Assembly: GCA_040275425.1 (NCBI GenBank) | Contig: JBEOKB010000111.1 | Location: 1-14,127, forward strand | Length of the DNA stretch: 14,127 nt | Direction of reading: 5' to 3' | From: Pinisolibacter sp040275425 | Lineage (GTDB): Bacteria; Pseudomonadota; Alphaproteobacteria; Rhizobiales; Ancalomicrobiaceae | Shown here: positions 1 to 6,851 of the stretch, in pieces | How positions within the stretch are numbered: position 1 is the first letter of the stretch | Layout of the letters: the number at the start of each line of letters is the position of its first letter | Position numbers and translations under genes: made by a program | Notes under the pieces: model-generated | What the model saw: only the letters and a program-made list of their open reading frames with translations | Databases searched by the model: none | What the model was told of the DNA's origin: nothing

Positions 1-99
1 TGGGCCGGGCGCAGCGCCGCCGCCGTGCTGACCGGCGGCAACATCGACCGCGACTGGTTCCGCGAGGTTCTCGCCGGCGGCATCCCCGAGGTTGCGTGA
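1..99 (+). CDS. C-terminal end of a PLP-dependent threonine/serine dehydratase-like protein (partial)
   Basis: The first 96 bases are an open frame entering from the left edge and ending in TGA at 97-99, giving 32 residues. The visible residues include VLTGGNIDRDWFREVLAG. A hydrophobic strand, then GGN and a short amphipathic helix is how fold-type II PLP enzymes of the threonine dehydratase/serine racemase family usually end (V-x-SGGN-x-D). That family deaminates threonine or serine to a 2-oxo acid and ammonia in the cytoplasm. The catalytic lysine and the rest of the protein lie outside the window, so substrate and exact family member cannot be fixed. The 158 bp that follow hold no other gene I can support. 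The plus orientation matches the next gene, but the spacing does not suggest tight coupling. Confidence 0.55.
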   Translation, partial: WAGRSAAAVLTGGNIDRDWFREVLAGGIPEVA

Positions 100-257
100 T
101 CCCGCACGCCCGCGACCGATCGGCACAGGGCGCGCTCGTTCCCTGAGGATACCGCGCCTCGCGACCGGGTGACCCGCGTCGGGGCCGTTGCAACCGCCCG
201 CGCGGACCGTTAACCCGGAGAGATGCTCACCTCTCGCCGGACCGAGGGCTCGTCCCC

Positions 258-2192
258 GTGAAACGCCCGATCGTGGCCCTCGTCGTCGTCGCCCTCCTCG
301 CGTTCGCCGCCCTGGCGATCCGCGCCGCCGTGGCGCCCGACGCCCTGCGCGCCGCCCTCGAGGAACGGCTCGAGGCCTGGATCGGCCGCCCGGTCGTCGT
401 CACCGGCCGGGCCGACGTCCGCCTGCTGCCGAGCCCCTCGGTTCGCTGGAGCGAAGCGACCCTCGCCCACCCCGAGACCGCCGCCTTCGCCGAAATCGAC
501 GAACTCACCGTCCGCCTCTCGCCGACGGCCCTCCTGCTCGGCCGGGTCCAGATCGCCGCCGTCGATCTGCACCGCCCGCGCCTGCGCCTCGCCGCCCCCG
601 ACCGGCACCGCCTGCTCGACGTCGAGGCCCGCGCCGCCGCCCTCCCCGCCCTCGATCTCACCATCGACGACGGCACCGTCGACCTCGATCGCGGCGGCGG
701 CGCCGTCGAACGGTTCGACGCCGTCGAGGCCTCCCTGCGCTGGCCGCCCGCCCACGACCGCGCCGAGTTCGAGCTCTCCGCTCTACGCCACGGTGGCCGC
801 TTCCGGTTGGGCGTCAAGGGCCCCTCGCCGCTCGATCTCGCCCGAGGCACGCCCTCGCGCCTCGCCGTCGACCTCACCACCCCGGATCTGCGCCTGCGCT
901 GGACCGGCCACCTCGACGCCGACCCGACCCGCCGCCTCACCGGCGCCCTCGACCTCGACGTCGCCGATCCGAACCGCGCCCTCGCCTGGTTCGGCATCGC
1001 ACGCGGCGCCGACCTCCTCGCCGCCGGCGTCCACCTCGAGGCCCAGACCCGGGTCTCCACCACCGCCGCCACACTGACGTCGCTGCGCCTCGATCTCGGC
1101 GGCGCCCGCGCCACCGGCGTGCTGTCGCTGCGCTGGGACCTCGCCGAACCGCTTCTCGGCGGCACCCTCGCCTTCGACGCCCTCGGCTTCGGCGGAGAAC
1201 GCCCCTCCGGCTTCGGTTCCGGCTGGCGCGACGTCGCCCTCGATCGCGATCGCGTCGCTCTCGGCCTCGATCTTCGCCTGTCGGCCGGACGCTTCGTCCT
1301 CGGCGATCTCGTGCTCGGCCGCGCCGCCGCCTCGATCCATCTGGTCGACGGCCGCCTCCAGGCCGACGTCGGCGAAATCACCCTGTGGGACCGGCCGATC
1401 TCGGCCTCGCTGCGCGGCGAGCTGCGCCCCGACGGACTCCACACCCGCGTCTCCGCCCATGCCGGCGAGCTGCCCGCCACCGGGCTGGCGACCCTCCTCG
1501 GCATCCCGGCCCTGGAGAGCGGCGCCGTCACCGCCACCTTCGACGGCGAAACCGCCTGCGCCCGCCCGATCGACTGCCTGTTCGCGCCGTCCGGCCGCCT
1601 GCGTCTGGCCGCCCACGACCTCACCGTGGTCGGCCCCTCGCCCTTCGGCGACGTCACCCGTTTCCACCCGATCGTCGTCGCCCCCAAGGCCACCCCGACC
1701 CGGGCGCTGTGGCCGCGCGCCACCGCCGAACTGCAGCTGACCGGCCCGCACGTCGCCGTCGAGCAACTCGACATCCTCACCGAACGCGGCCGCTTCGTTC
1801 TGTCCGGCATCGGCAATCTCCTCGCCGCCACCCTCGATCTCGCCGGTCGCGCCGAATTCCCCAACGCCCGCGCCGATCCGGCCCGCCCGGCGTCGAGCAT
1901 CGTCGCCATCCCGATCCGCGTGCGCGGCACCCTCGCCGGTTTCGAGACCACCGCCGGTCACGAGGAGGCGCCGAACGCCGCCGCGCCGAGCGAGGCGCCC
2001 GCGCCGGTGAACGAGCCCCCCGTGGTGAACGAGACGCCCGAGCCGACCGACGAGCAGCCCCCGAGCGAGGCGGCCCCGAGCGAGGCGGCTTCCGACGAAC
2101 GGTCCCCGGCCGAGGCGACCCCGGGCGCGACGCCTCCGGGCGAGCCTCCTCCGCCGACCGCGGCCGAACCCGCCCCTATGCCGGAGCGCTGA
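258..2192 (+). CDS. AsmA family protein
   Basis: A 644-residue envelope protein. Residues 4-22 form one hydrophobic segment (a signal anchor), followed by the AsmA N-terminal pattern: a helix with LRAALEERLEAWIGRPVVV, then beta-rich sequence with SVRWSEATLAHPE. The remainder to about residue 568 is repetitive beta sequence, as expected for AsmA-like proteins. Family members sit in the inner membrane facing the periplasm and are linked to outer-membrane biogenesis and lipid transport; a precise role here is unknown. From about residue 569 to the end the protein becomes a disordered Pro/Glu/Ala tail with repeated PSEA units, unlike the folded part. The start is GTG at 258, with GAGGG at 244-248 nine bases upstream; no ATG lies in frame nearby. 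The 3' end overlaps the convergent cupin gene by 17 bp. Nothing connects it to the polyamine genes. Confidence 0.85.
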   Translation: MKRPIVALVVVALLAFAALAIRAAVAPDALRAALEERLEAWIGRPVVVTGRADVRLLPSPSVRWSEATLAHPETAAFAEIDELTVRLSPTALLLGRVQIAAVDLHRPRLRLAAPDRHRLLDVEARAAALPALDLTIDDGTVDLDRGGGAVERFDAVEASLRWPPAHDRAEFELSALRHGGRFRLGVKGPSPLDLARGTPSRLAVDLTTPDLRLRWTGHLDADPTRRLTGALDLDVADPNRALAWFGIARGADLLAAGVHLEAQTRVSTTAATLTSLRLDLGGARATGVLSLRWDLAEPLLGGTLAFDALGFGGERPSGFGSGWRDVALDRDRVALGLDLRLSAGRFVLGDLVLGRAAASIHLVDGRLQADVGEITLWDRPISASLRGELRPDGLHTRVSAHAGELPATGLATLLGIPALESGAVTATFDGETACARPIDCLFAPSGRLRLAAHDLTVVGPSPFGDVTRFHPIVVAPKATPTRALWPRATAELQLTGPHVAVEQLDILTERGRFVLSGIGNLLAATLDLAGRAEFPNARADPARPASSIVAIPIRVRGTLAGFETTAGHEEAPNAAAPSEAPAPVNEPPVVNETPEPTDEQPPSEAAPSEAASDERSPAEATPGATPPGEPPPPTAAEPAPMPER

Positions 2193-2532
2193 CGATCGCG
2201 TAGATCTTGCGGCAGGGTTCGATCGTCTCCCACACCCCGACGAACCCGCGCGGGATCACGAAGGCCTCGCCCGGCCCGAATTCACGCGCGGCCCCGCCGT
2301 CCTCGGTCAGACGCACCCGCCCCTCGAGCAGGACGCACAACTCGATCTCGTCGTAGGCGACCCGCCACGACCCGATCTCCGACCCCCACACGCCCGACCA
2401 GAACCCCGCCGCCTCGTCGTCGAAGGCGGGGCGAAGGCCGGACGAGGGCGTCCCCGAGATCAACTTCTCGGCCGCGATCGGCTCGTCGAGGGTCGCGAGC
2501 GGGCTCGTATCGATCGAAACGACGGCGGCCAT
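2176..2532 (-). CDS. small cupin-domain protein (DUF861/EutQ-like Cupin_3)
   Basis: A 118-residue single-domain protein. Residues from about 45 on show the cupin pattern: GVWGSEIGSW, then YDEIELCVLLEGRVRL (motif 1), then FGPGEAFVIPRGFVGVWE (motif 2). The canonical HxH metal ligands of motif 1 are absent and replaced by the YDEIE type typical of the DUF861 family, so a classical metal-dependent dioxygenase role is unlikely. Such proteins often follow amine or amino-acid catabolic and transport genes, but their biochemical role is mostly unproven. It is the last gene of the minus-strand operon: its ATG lies 9 bp after the potI stop, and GGAGG in that gap serves as the ribosome binding site. Its stop codon (TAG) lies inside the 3' end of the convergent AsmA gene. 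A polyamine-sensing or accessory role is inference only. Confidence 0.8.
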   Translation of the reverse strand: MAAVVSIDTSPLATLDEPIAAEKLISGTPSSGLRPAFDDEAAGFWSGVWGSEIGSWRVAYDEIELCVLLEGRVRLTEDGGAAREFGPGEAFVIPRGFVGVWETIEPCRKIYAIVSAPA

Positions 2533-2541
2533 GGCCCCTCC

Positions 2542-3360
2542 TCATCCGGCGGCCATCGCCGCCCGTTCGGCCCGTTCGCGCTCGACTTCCTGCCGCTTGG
2601 TCAGGATCGAGGCGATCAGCACCGCCACCGACACGATGGCGATCACCAGCGTGCACACCGCGTTGATCTCCGGCTTCACCCCGAGACGCACCTCCGAATA
2701 GATCTTCATCGGCAGCGTCGTCGCCCCCGGCCCGGTGGCGAAGGAGGCGATCACCAGATCGTCGAGCGACAGCGTGAAGGCGAGCATCCAGCCCGAGATC
2801 ACCGCCGGCCAGATGATCGGCAGCGTGATGCGGAAGAAGGTCTCGAGCGGCCGGCAGCCGAGATCCATCGCCGCCTCCTCCAGGCTCTTGTCGAACCCGA
2901 CCAGCCGCGACTGCACCACCACCGCCACGAAGCACATGGTGAAGGTGATGTGGGCGAGCGTGATGGTCCAGAACCCGCGATCGAAGTCGATCGCCACGAA
3001 CAGCAGCAGGAGCGACAGGCCGGTGATCACCTCCGGCATCACCAGCGGCGCATAGACCATGCCCGAGAACAGCATCCGCCCCGGGAACCACCCCGACCGC
3101 GCCAGCGCCAGCGCCGCCATCGTGCCGAGCACGGTGGCCACCGACGCCGACACCAGCCCGACCTTCAGGGTGACCCAAGCGGCGTCGAGCAGTTGCTGAT
3201 CCTGGAACACCTCGGCGTACCAGTGCGTCGACCACCCGGTCCACACCGCGACGTTGCGCCCGGCGTTGAACGAATAGATCACCAGGATGACGATCGGCAG
3301 ATAGAGGAAGGCGAAGCCGAGCGTCAGCGAGACGACGTTGAACACGGAGAACCGTTTCAT
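2542..3360 (-). CDS. potI: putrescine/spermidine ABC transporter permease PotI
   Basis: A 272-residue inner-membrane permease, one of two forming the polyamine channel with PotH. Hydrophobic segments lie near residues 10-30, 65-87, 100-123, 130-150, 183-205 and 236-254, giving the usual six helices. The EAA loop that docks on the ATPase is at 162-181 (EEAAMDLGCRPLETFFRITL). Length and the N-terminal pattern (FLYLPIVILVIYSFN) match PotI/PotC-type permeases. The start is the ATG at 3360, which overlaps the potH stop as ATGA and has AGGAGG seven bases upstream, indicating translational coupling. The same frame stays open far upstream inside potH, but that extension is a GC artefact. The C-terminus ends in a charged, cytoplasmic Arg/Glu-rich stretch. 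The substrate is inferred from neighbours and PotF. Confidence 0.92.
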   Translation of the reverse strand: MKRFSVFNVVSLTLGFAFLYLPIVILVIYSFNAGRNVAVWTGWSTHWYAEVFQDQQLLDAAWVTLKVGLVSASVATVLGTMAALALARSGWFPGRMLFSGMVYAPLVMPEVITGLSLLLLFVAIDFDRGFWTITLAHITFTMCFVAVVVQSRLVGFDKSLEEAAMDLGCRPLETFFRITLPIIWPAVISGWMLAFTLSLDDLVIASFATGPGATTLPMKIYSEVRLGVKPEINAVCTLVIAIVSVAVLIASILTKRQEVERERAERAAMAAG

Positions 3361-4259
3361 CGATCCGCCTCCTGGGCCTTGGCCTGAGCGTTCTGGAAGA
3401 TCACGATCGGCACCACCAGGAGCATCAACAGCGTGATCGCCACCGCCGAAGCGCTCGGCCAGTCGCGGTTGTTGAAGAACTCCTCCCACAGCGTCTTGCC
3501 GATCATCACCGTGTCCGATCCGCCGAGGAGATCCGGGATGACGAACTCGCCGACGGCCGGGATGAACACCAGGAACGACCCGGCGATCACGCCCGGGATC
3601 GACAGCGGGAACGTCACCCGCCAGAACGCCTGGAACGGCGTGCAGCCGAGATCCTGCGCCGCCTCGATCAGCGTGTCGTCCATCTTCTCGAGGCTCGAGT
3701 AGAGCGGCAGCACCATGAACGGCAGATAGGAATAGACGATGCCGATGTAGACCGCCCGCGTCGTCGCCAGGAAGGTGATCGGCTCGGAGATCACCCCGAG
3801 CTGCATCAGCAGGCCGTTGAGCAGGCCCTGATCGGCGAGAATGCCGATCCACGCGTAGACCCGGATCAGAAAGCTGGTCCAGAACGGCAGGATCACCAGC
3901 ATCAACAGCGTCGGCCGCCACGACTTCGGCGCCCGCGCCATGCCGTAGGCGAGCGGATAGGCGATGATCAGCATCAGGAGCGTCGACGTGCCGGCGATCC
4001 ACAGACTGGAGAGATAGCTCTCCACGTAGATGCTCTCCTGGAACAGCCTGAGATAGTTGAACCCGGAGAACTCGCCGATCTTGGCGAAGAAGTCGCCGAT
4101 CCCCTCGATCACCGGCCGATAGGGCGGCTGGGCGATCTCGCTCGACGACAGCGAGATCTTGGCCACGATCAGAAACGGCACCAGGAAGAAGATCACCATC
4201 CAGAAATAGGGCACGCCGATCAGCAGACCGCGACCGAGGCGGGGTTGGCTCTTGCTCAT
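3357..4259 (-). CDS. potH: putrescine/spermidine ABC transporter permease PotH
   Basis: A 300-residue inner-membrane permease that pairs with PotI. Helices are visible near residues 11-33, 84-108, 117-140, 168-190, 221-243 and 272-289, and the EAA loop is at 199-218 (EAAQDLGCTPFQAFWRVTFP). The periplasmic loop between helices 1 and 2 is long (about residues 38-82), as is usual for PotH/PotB-type subunits. The motif LPFWTSFLIRVYAW in the third helix region is characteristic of polyamine permeases. The ATG at 4259 is preceded by AGGAGG and lies 10 bp beyond the potG stop; the 3' end overlaps the potI start by 4 bp. The order potF-potG-potH-potI is the same as in the E. coli putrescine importer operon. 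Confidence 0.93.
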   Translation of the reverse strand: MSKSQPRLGRGLLIGVPYFWMVIFFLVPFLIVAKISLSSSEIAQPPYRPVIEGIGDFFAKIGEFSGFNYLRLFQESIYVESYLSSLWIAGTSTLLMLIIAYPLAYGMARAPKSWRPTLLMLVILPFWTSFLIRVYAWIGILADQGLLNGLLMQLGVISEPITFLATTRAVYIGIVYSYLPFMVLPLYSSLEKMDDTLIEAAQDLGCTPFQAFWRVTFPLSIPGVIAGSFLVFIPAVGEFVIPDLLGGSDTVMIGKTLWEEFFNNRDWPSASAVAITLLMLLVVPIVIFQNAQAKAQEADR

Positions 4260-4269
4260 CTCCGCCTCC

Positions 4270-5418
4270 TCAGCTGGTCAGGACCACACCCGCGTCGCGC
4301 GACCACGTCAGCCACACCCGGTCTTCCCACGAGATCGGTCGATCGACCGTGCGCGAGACGTTGGCGACCGTCGCCCGCATCGTCGCCCCGCCGTCGAGCT
4401 TGACGTGGTAGATCGAGGTGTCGCCGATGTAGCCGATGTCCCACACCGTGCCGGCGACCGCGTTGATCGCGCCCTCCGCCGGCGCCTCGTGGCCGATGCG
4501 CACCTTCTCCGGCCGGAGCGCCAGCCACGCCGTCGCCCCCGGCTCGGTCGCCGCGTCGTCCTCGATCTCGATCGCCACCGCCGGATGCTCCGAGCGCATC
4601 GAGATCCGCATCCCCTCGACCGCCGCGACCCTGCCCTCGATCAGGTTGATGTCGCCGATGAAGTCGGCCACGTAGCGCGAATTGGGCTGCTCGTAGATCT
4701 CCGAAGGCGGCGCCACCTGCACCAGCTCGCCGTGGTTCATCACCGCGATCCGGTCGGCCACCGTCATCGCCTCCTCCTGATCGTGGGTGACGATCACGAA
4801 GGTCATGCCGAGCTGCTGCTGCAGATCCATCAGCTCGAACTGGGTCTCCTCGCGCAGCTTCTTGTCGAGCGCGCCGAGCGGCTCGTCGAGCAGCAGCACC
4901 TTGGGCCGCTTGGCCAGCGACCGCGCCAGCGCCACCCGCTGGCGCTGGCCGCCGGAGAGCTGATGCGGCTTGCGCGTCGCGAACTTCTCCAGCTTGGTGA
5001 GCTTGAGCATCTCCTGCACGCGCGTCTCGATCTCACCCTTCGGCATCTTGTCCATGACGAGACCGAAGGCGATGTTCTTCTCCACGCTCATGTGCGGGAA
5101 CAGCGCGTAGGACTGGAACATCATGTTGACCGGCCGCTCGTAGGGCTGCTTGCCGGTCAGATCCTCGCCCGCCAGCAGGATCGCCCCCTCGGTCGGCTGC
5201 TCGAACCCCGCGAGCAGGCGCATCAGCGTGGTCTTGCCGCAGCCCGACGGCCCCAGCAGCGCGAAGAACTCGCGCTCGTAGATGCCGAGCGAGACGCCCG
5301 CCACCGCCGTGAAGTCGCCGAAACGTTTGATCACGTTGCGGAACTCGATCAGCGGCTTCGCGGCCGGATCGTTCCAGGGCGCGAATCTGCGTCGAACCGG
5401 ACCGAGTGTCTTTGCCAT
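4270..5418 (-). CDS. potG: polyamine ABC transporter ATP-binding protein PotG/PotA
   Basis: A 382-residue cytoplasmic ATPase that powers polyamine import through PotHI. All nucleotide-binding elements are intact: Walker A GPSGCGKTT at 56-64, Q-loop Q102 in FQSYALFP, ABC signature LSGGQRQR at 154-161, Walker B VLLLDEP at 174-180, D-loop GALD, and switch histidine H212 in THDQEE. From about residue 235 the C-terminal regulatory region begins, with a TOBE-type domain near 300-380 (ALRPEKVRI), as in PotA/PotG. A roughly 20-residue N-terminal extension (LGPVRRRFAPWND) before the ATPase fold resembles that of PotG. The start ATG is preceded by GAGGGG. It is separated from potF by 182 bp containing a strong hairpin, so it may be expressed at a lower level than the binding protein. 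Confidence 0.94.
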   Translation of the reverse strand: MAKTLGPVRRRFAPWNDPAAKPLIEFRNVIKRFGDFTAVAGVSLGIYEREFFALLGPSGCGKTTLMRLLAGFEQPTEGAILLAGEDLTGKQPYERPVNMMFQSYALFPHMSVEKNIAFGLVMDKMPKGEIETRVQEMLKLTKLEKFATRKPHQLSGGQRQRVALARSLAKRPKVLLLDEPLGALDKKLREETQFELMDLQQQLGMTFVIVTHDQEEAMTVADRIAVMNHGELVQVAPPSEIYEQPNSRYVADFIGDINLIEGRVAAVEGMRISMRSEHPAVAIEIEDDAATEPGATAWLALRPEKVRIGHEAPAEGAINAVAGTVWDIGYIGDTSIYHVKLDGGATMRATVANVSRTVDRPISWEDRVWLTWSRDAGVVLTS

Positions 5419-5550
5419 GCCCGCCCCTCGTGATCGTCGGATCGGAACCGGACCGCGCGCCCGACACCGCGCGGGAACTCCTCGCCGTGAACCCGTCGCC
5501 CACCGGGCCCCACACCCGATCGGCGAAGGCGGGCGGGCACGAGAACGTCC

Positions 5551-5579
5551 CGGACACGGGGGACGCCCCCCCGTGTCCG
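5551..5579 (-). promoter_or_regulatory. perfect 12-bp stem-loop between potF and potG
   Basis: CGGACACGGGGG at 5551-5562 pairs perfectly with CCCCCGTGTCCG at 5568-5579 around a 5-base loop. On the minus strand it begins 21 bases after the potF stop codon and lies 132 bases before the potG start. There is no T-run on its minus-strand 3' side, so it is not a classic intrinsic terminator. In importer operons, strong hairpins after the binding-protein gene commonly protect that part of the mRNA and raise its level over the membrane subunits. That role, or partial termination, is inferred here. The rest of the 5419-5600 gap shows only the potG ribosome binding site. Confidence 0.6.
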
Positions 5580-5600
5580 CACGCCCTCGGCCCTACGGAC

Positions 5601-6713
5601 TCACTTTTTCTTCATGTCGCGCCAGACGGACGTCAGCACGCGCTGCGACTTCTGATCGAACGGCGAGATCACGTAGAGCTTCTTCATCGTCTCCATCGAC
5701 GGGAAGACGCTCTTGTCGTCGAGAACCTCCTTGTCGATGAACTTCTGCGACTCGAGGTTGCCGTTCGGGTACTTGACGAAGTTGGACGCCTTGGCGATCA
5801 CTTCCGGCTTCATCATGTAGTTGATGAAGGCATAGGCCTCCTCGACGTTCTTCGCATCTTTGGGGATGACGAAGTTGTCGAAGAACATGTAGGCGCCTTC
5901 CTTCGGGATGATGTAGCCGACCTCGACCTTCTTCTTCGGATCCTTGAGGGTCTTGTTCTTCTCCTCGGCGCGGCTGGCGGCCTGCTTGATGTCGCCGGAC
6001 CAGCCGACCACCAGACAGACGTCGCCGTTGGCGAGCGCGTTGATGTATTCAGAGGAGTGGAACTTGCGGATCGCCGGCCGGATCTGCTTGAAGTATTCGG
6101 CCGCCTTCTGCAGATCCTCGGGCTTCTTGCTGTCGGGATCGAGGCCGAGATAGTTCATCACCGCCGGAACGATCTCGTCCGGCGCGTCGAGCATCATCAC
6201 GCCGCAGTCCTTGAGTTTCAGGACGTTGGCCGGATCGAGCGCCACCTTCCAGCTGTCGAGCGGCACGTCGGGCAGCCGTTCCTTGACCTTGGCCACGTTG
6301 TAGCCGATGCCGGTGGTGCCCCACATGTAGTTGACGGCGTACTTGTTGCCGGGATCGTACTTGCCCAGGATGTCGGTGATCACCGGCCACATGTACTGCA
6401 GGTTCGGCAGCTTGGACTTGTCGAGAGCCGTGAACACACCGGTCTGGATCTGGCGTCCGAGGAAGTTGCCCGACGGAACCACGACGTCGTAACCGGTCTT
6501 GCCCGCGAGCAGCTTGGTCTCGAGCAGCTCGTTGCTGTCGAACACGTCGTACTTGACCTTGATCCCGGTCTCCTTGGTGAAGTCCTCCAGGATAGCCGGA
6601 TCGATGTAGTCCGACCAGTTGTAGACGTTGACCACCTTCTCCTGAGCTTCCGCTCCCGTCGCGACCGCGGCGATCGTCGACGCGAAGACCGATGCGATGA
6701 TGTGTTTCCTCAT
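5601..6713 (-). CDS. potF: periplasmic polyamine (putrescine)-binding protein PotF
   Basis: A 370-residue extracytoplasmic solute-binding protein that captures polyamines for the PotGHI importer. Residues 1-23 form a Sec signal peptide (MRKHIIASVFAS..., with a likely cut after AEA at 21-23). The mature protein begins QEKVVNVYNWSDYIDP, the PotF/PotD hallmark. Binding-pocket elements seen: W33-S34-D35 in YNWSDY, GWSGD at 237-241, and D279 in FFDNFVIP; the last two match positions where E. coli PotF contacts the diamine amino groups. Length agrees with PotF. I chose the ATG at 6713 rather than the in-frame ATG at 6734, because the shorter form starts at the positively charged signal-peptide end and is preceded by AGAGGACAGGG. 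The AAG-rich composition differs from its GC-rich neighbours and fits an abundant protein. Spermidine or another amine as substrate remains possible. Confidence 0.93.
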   Translation of the reverse strand: MRKHIIASVFASTIAAVATGAEAQEKVVNVYNWSDYIDPAILEDFTKETGIKVKYDVFDSNELLETKLLAGKTGYDVVVPSGNFLGRQIQTGVFTALDKSKLPNLQYMWPVITDILGKYDPGNKYAVNYMWGTTGIGYNVAKVKERLPDVPLDSWKVALDPANVLKLKDCGVMMLDAPDEIVPAVMNYLGLDPDSKKPEDLQKAAEYFKQIRPAIRKFHSSEYINALANGDVCLVVGWSGDIKQAASRAEEKNKTLKDPKKKVEVGYIIPKEGAYMFFDNFVIPKDAKNVEEAYAFINYMMKPEVIAKASNFVKYPNGNLESQKFIDKEVLDDKSVFPSMETMKKLYVISPFDQKSQRVLTSVWRDMKKK

Positions 6714-6816
6714 GTGCCCTGTCCTCTCGTCCATGTCGGACCCGACCGCCCGGCAGGTCCCGCCCTGCGAGCCTATTCCGAATTCTCCCGTCCTGTCAGC
6801 CCCGTCGTCGCCTCGC

Positions 6817-6836
6817 CCTCGTTCGAATTCACGAGG
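6817..6836 (-). other. small inverted repeat between the puuA-type gene and potF
   Basis: CCTCGT (6817-6822) and ACGAGG (6831-6836) flank an 8-base centre containing GAATTC. It lies 15 bases past the stop of the synthetase gene on the minus strand, within the 138-bp gap before potF. The stem is only six pairs with no T-run, so it could be a weak processing hairpin or chance. I see no convincing promoter for potF in this gap. Confidence 0.25.
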
Positions 6837-6851
6837 CTCGATTCGACCGGG

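Noticed and set aside
188..2203. A 671-codon plus-strand frame overlapping the AsmA gene
   Set aside because: It is almost entirely Arg/Pro, a frame shadow; the AsmA frame has a membrane anchor and recognisable family pattern.
5551..5579. Classic Rho-independent terminator after potF
   Set aside because: The stem is strong but no T-run follows on the minus strand, and potGHI are needed downstream in the same orientation.
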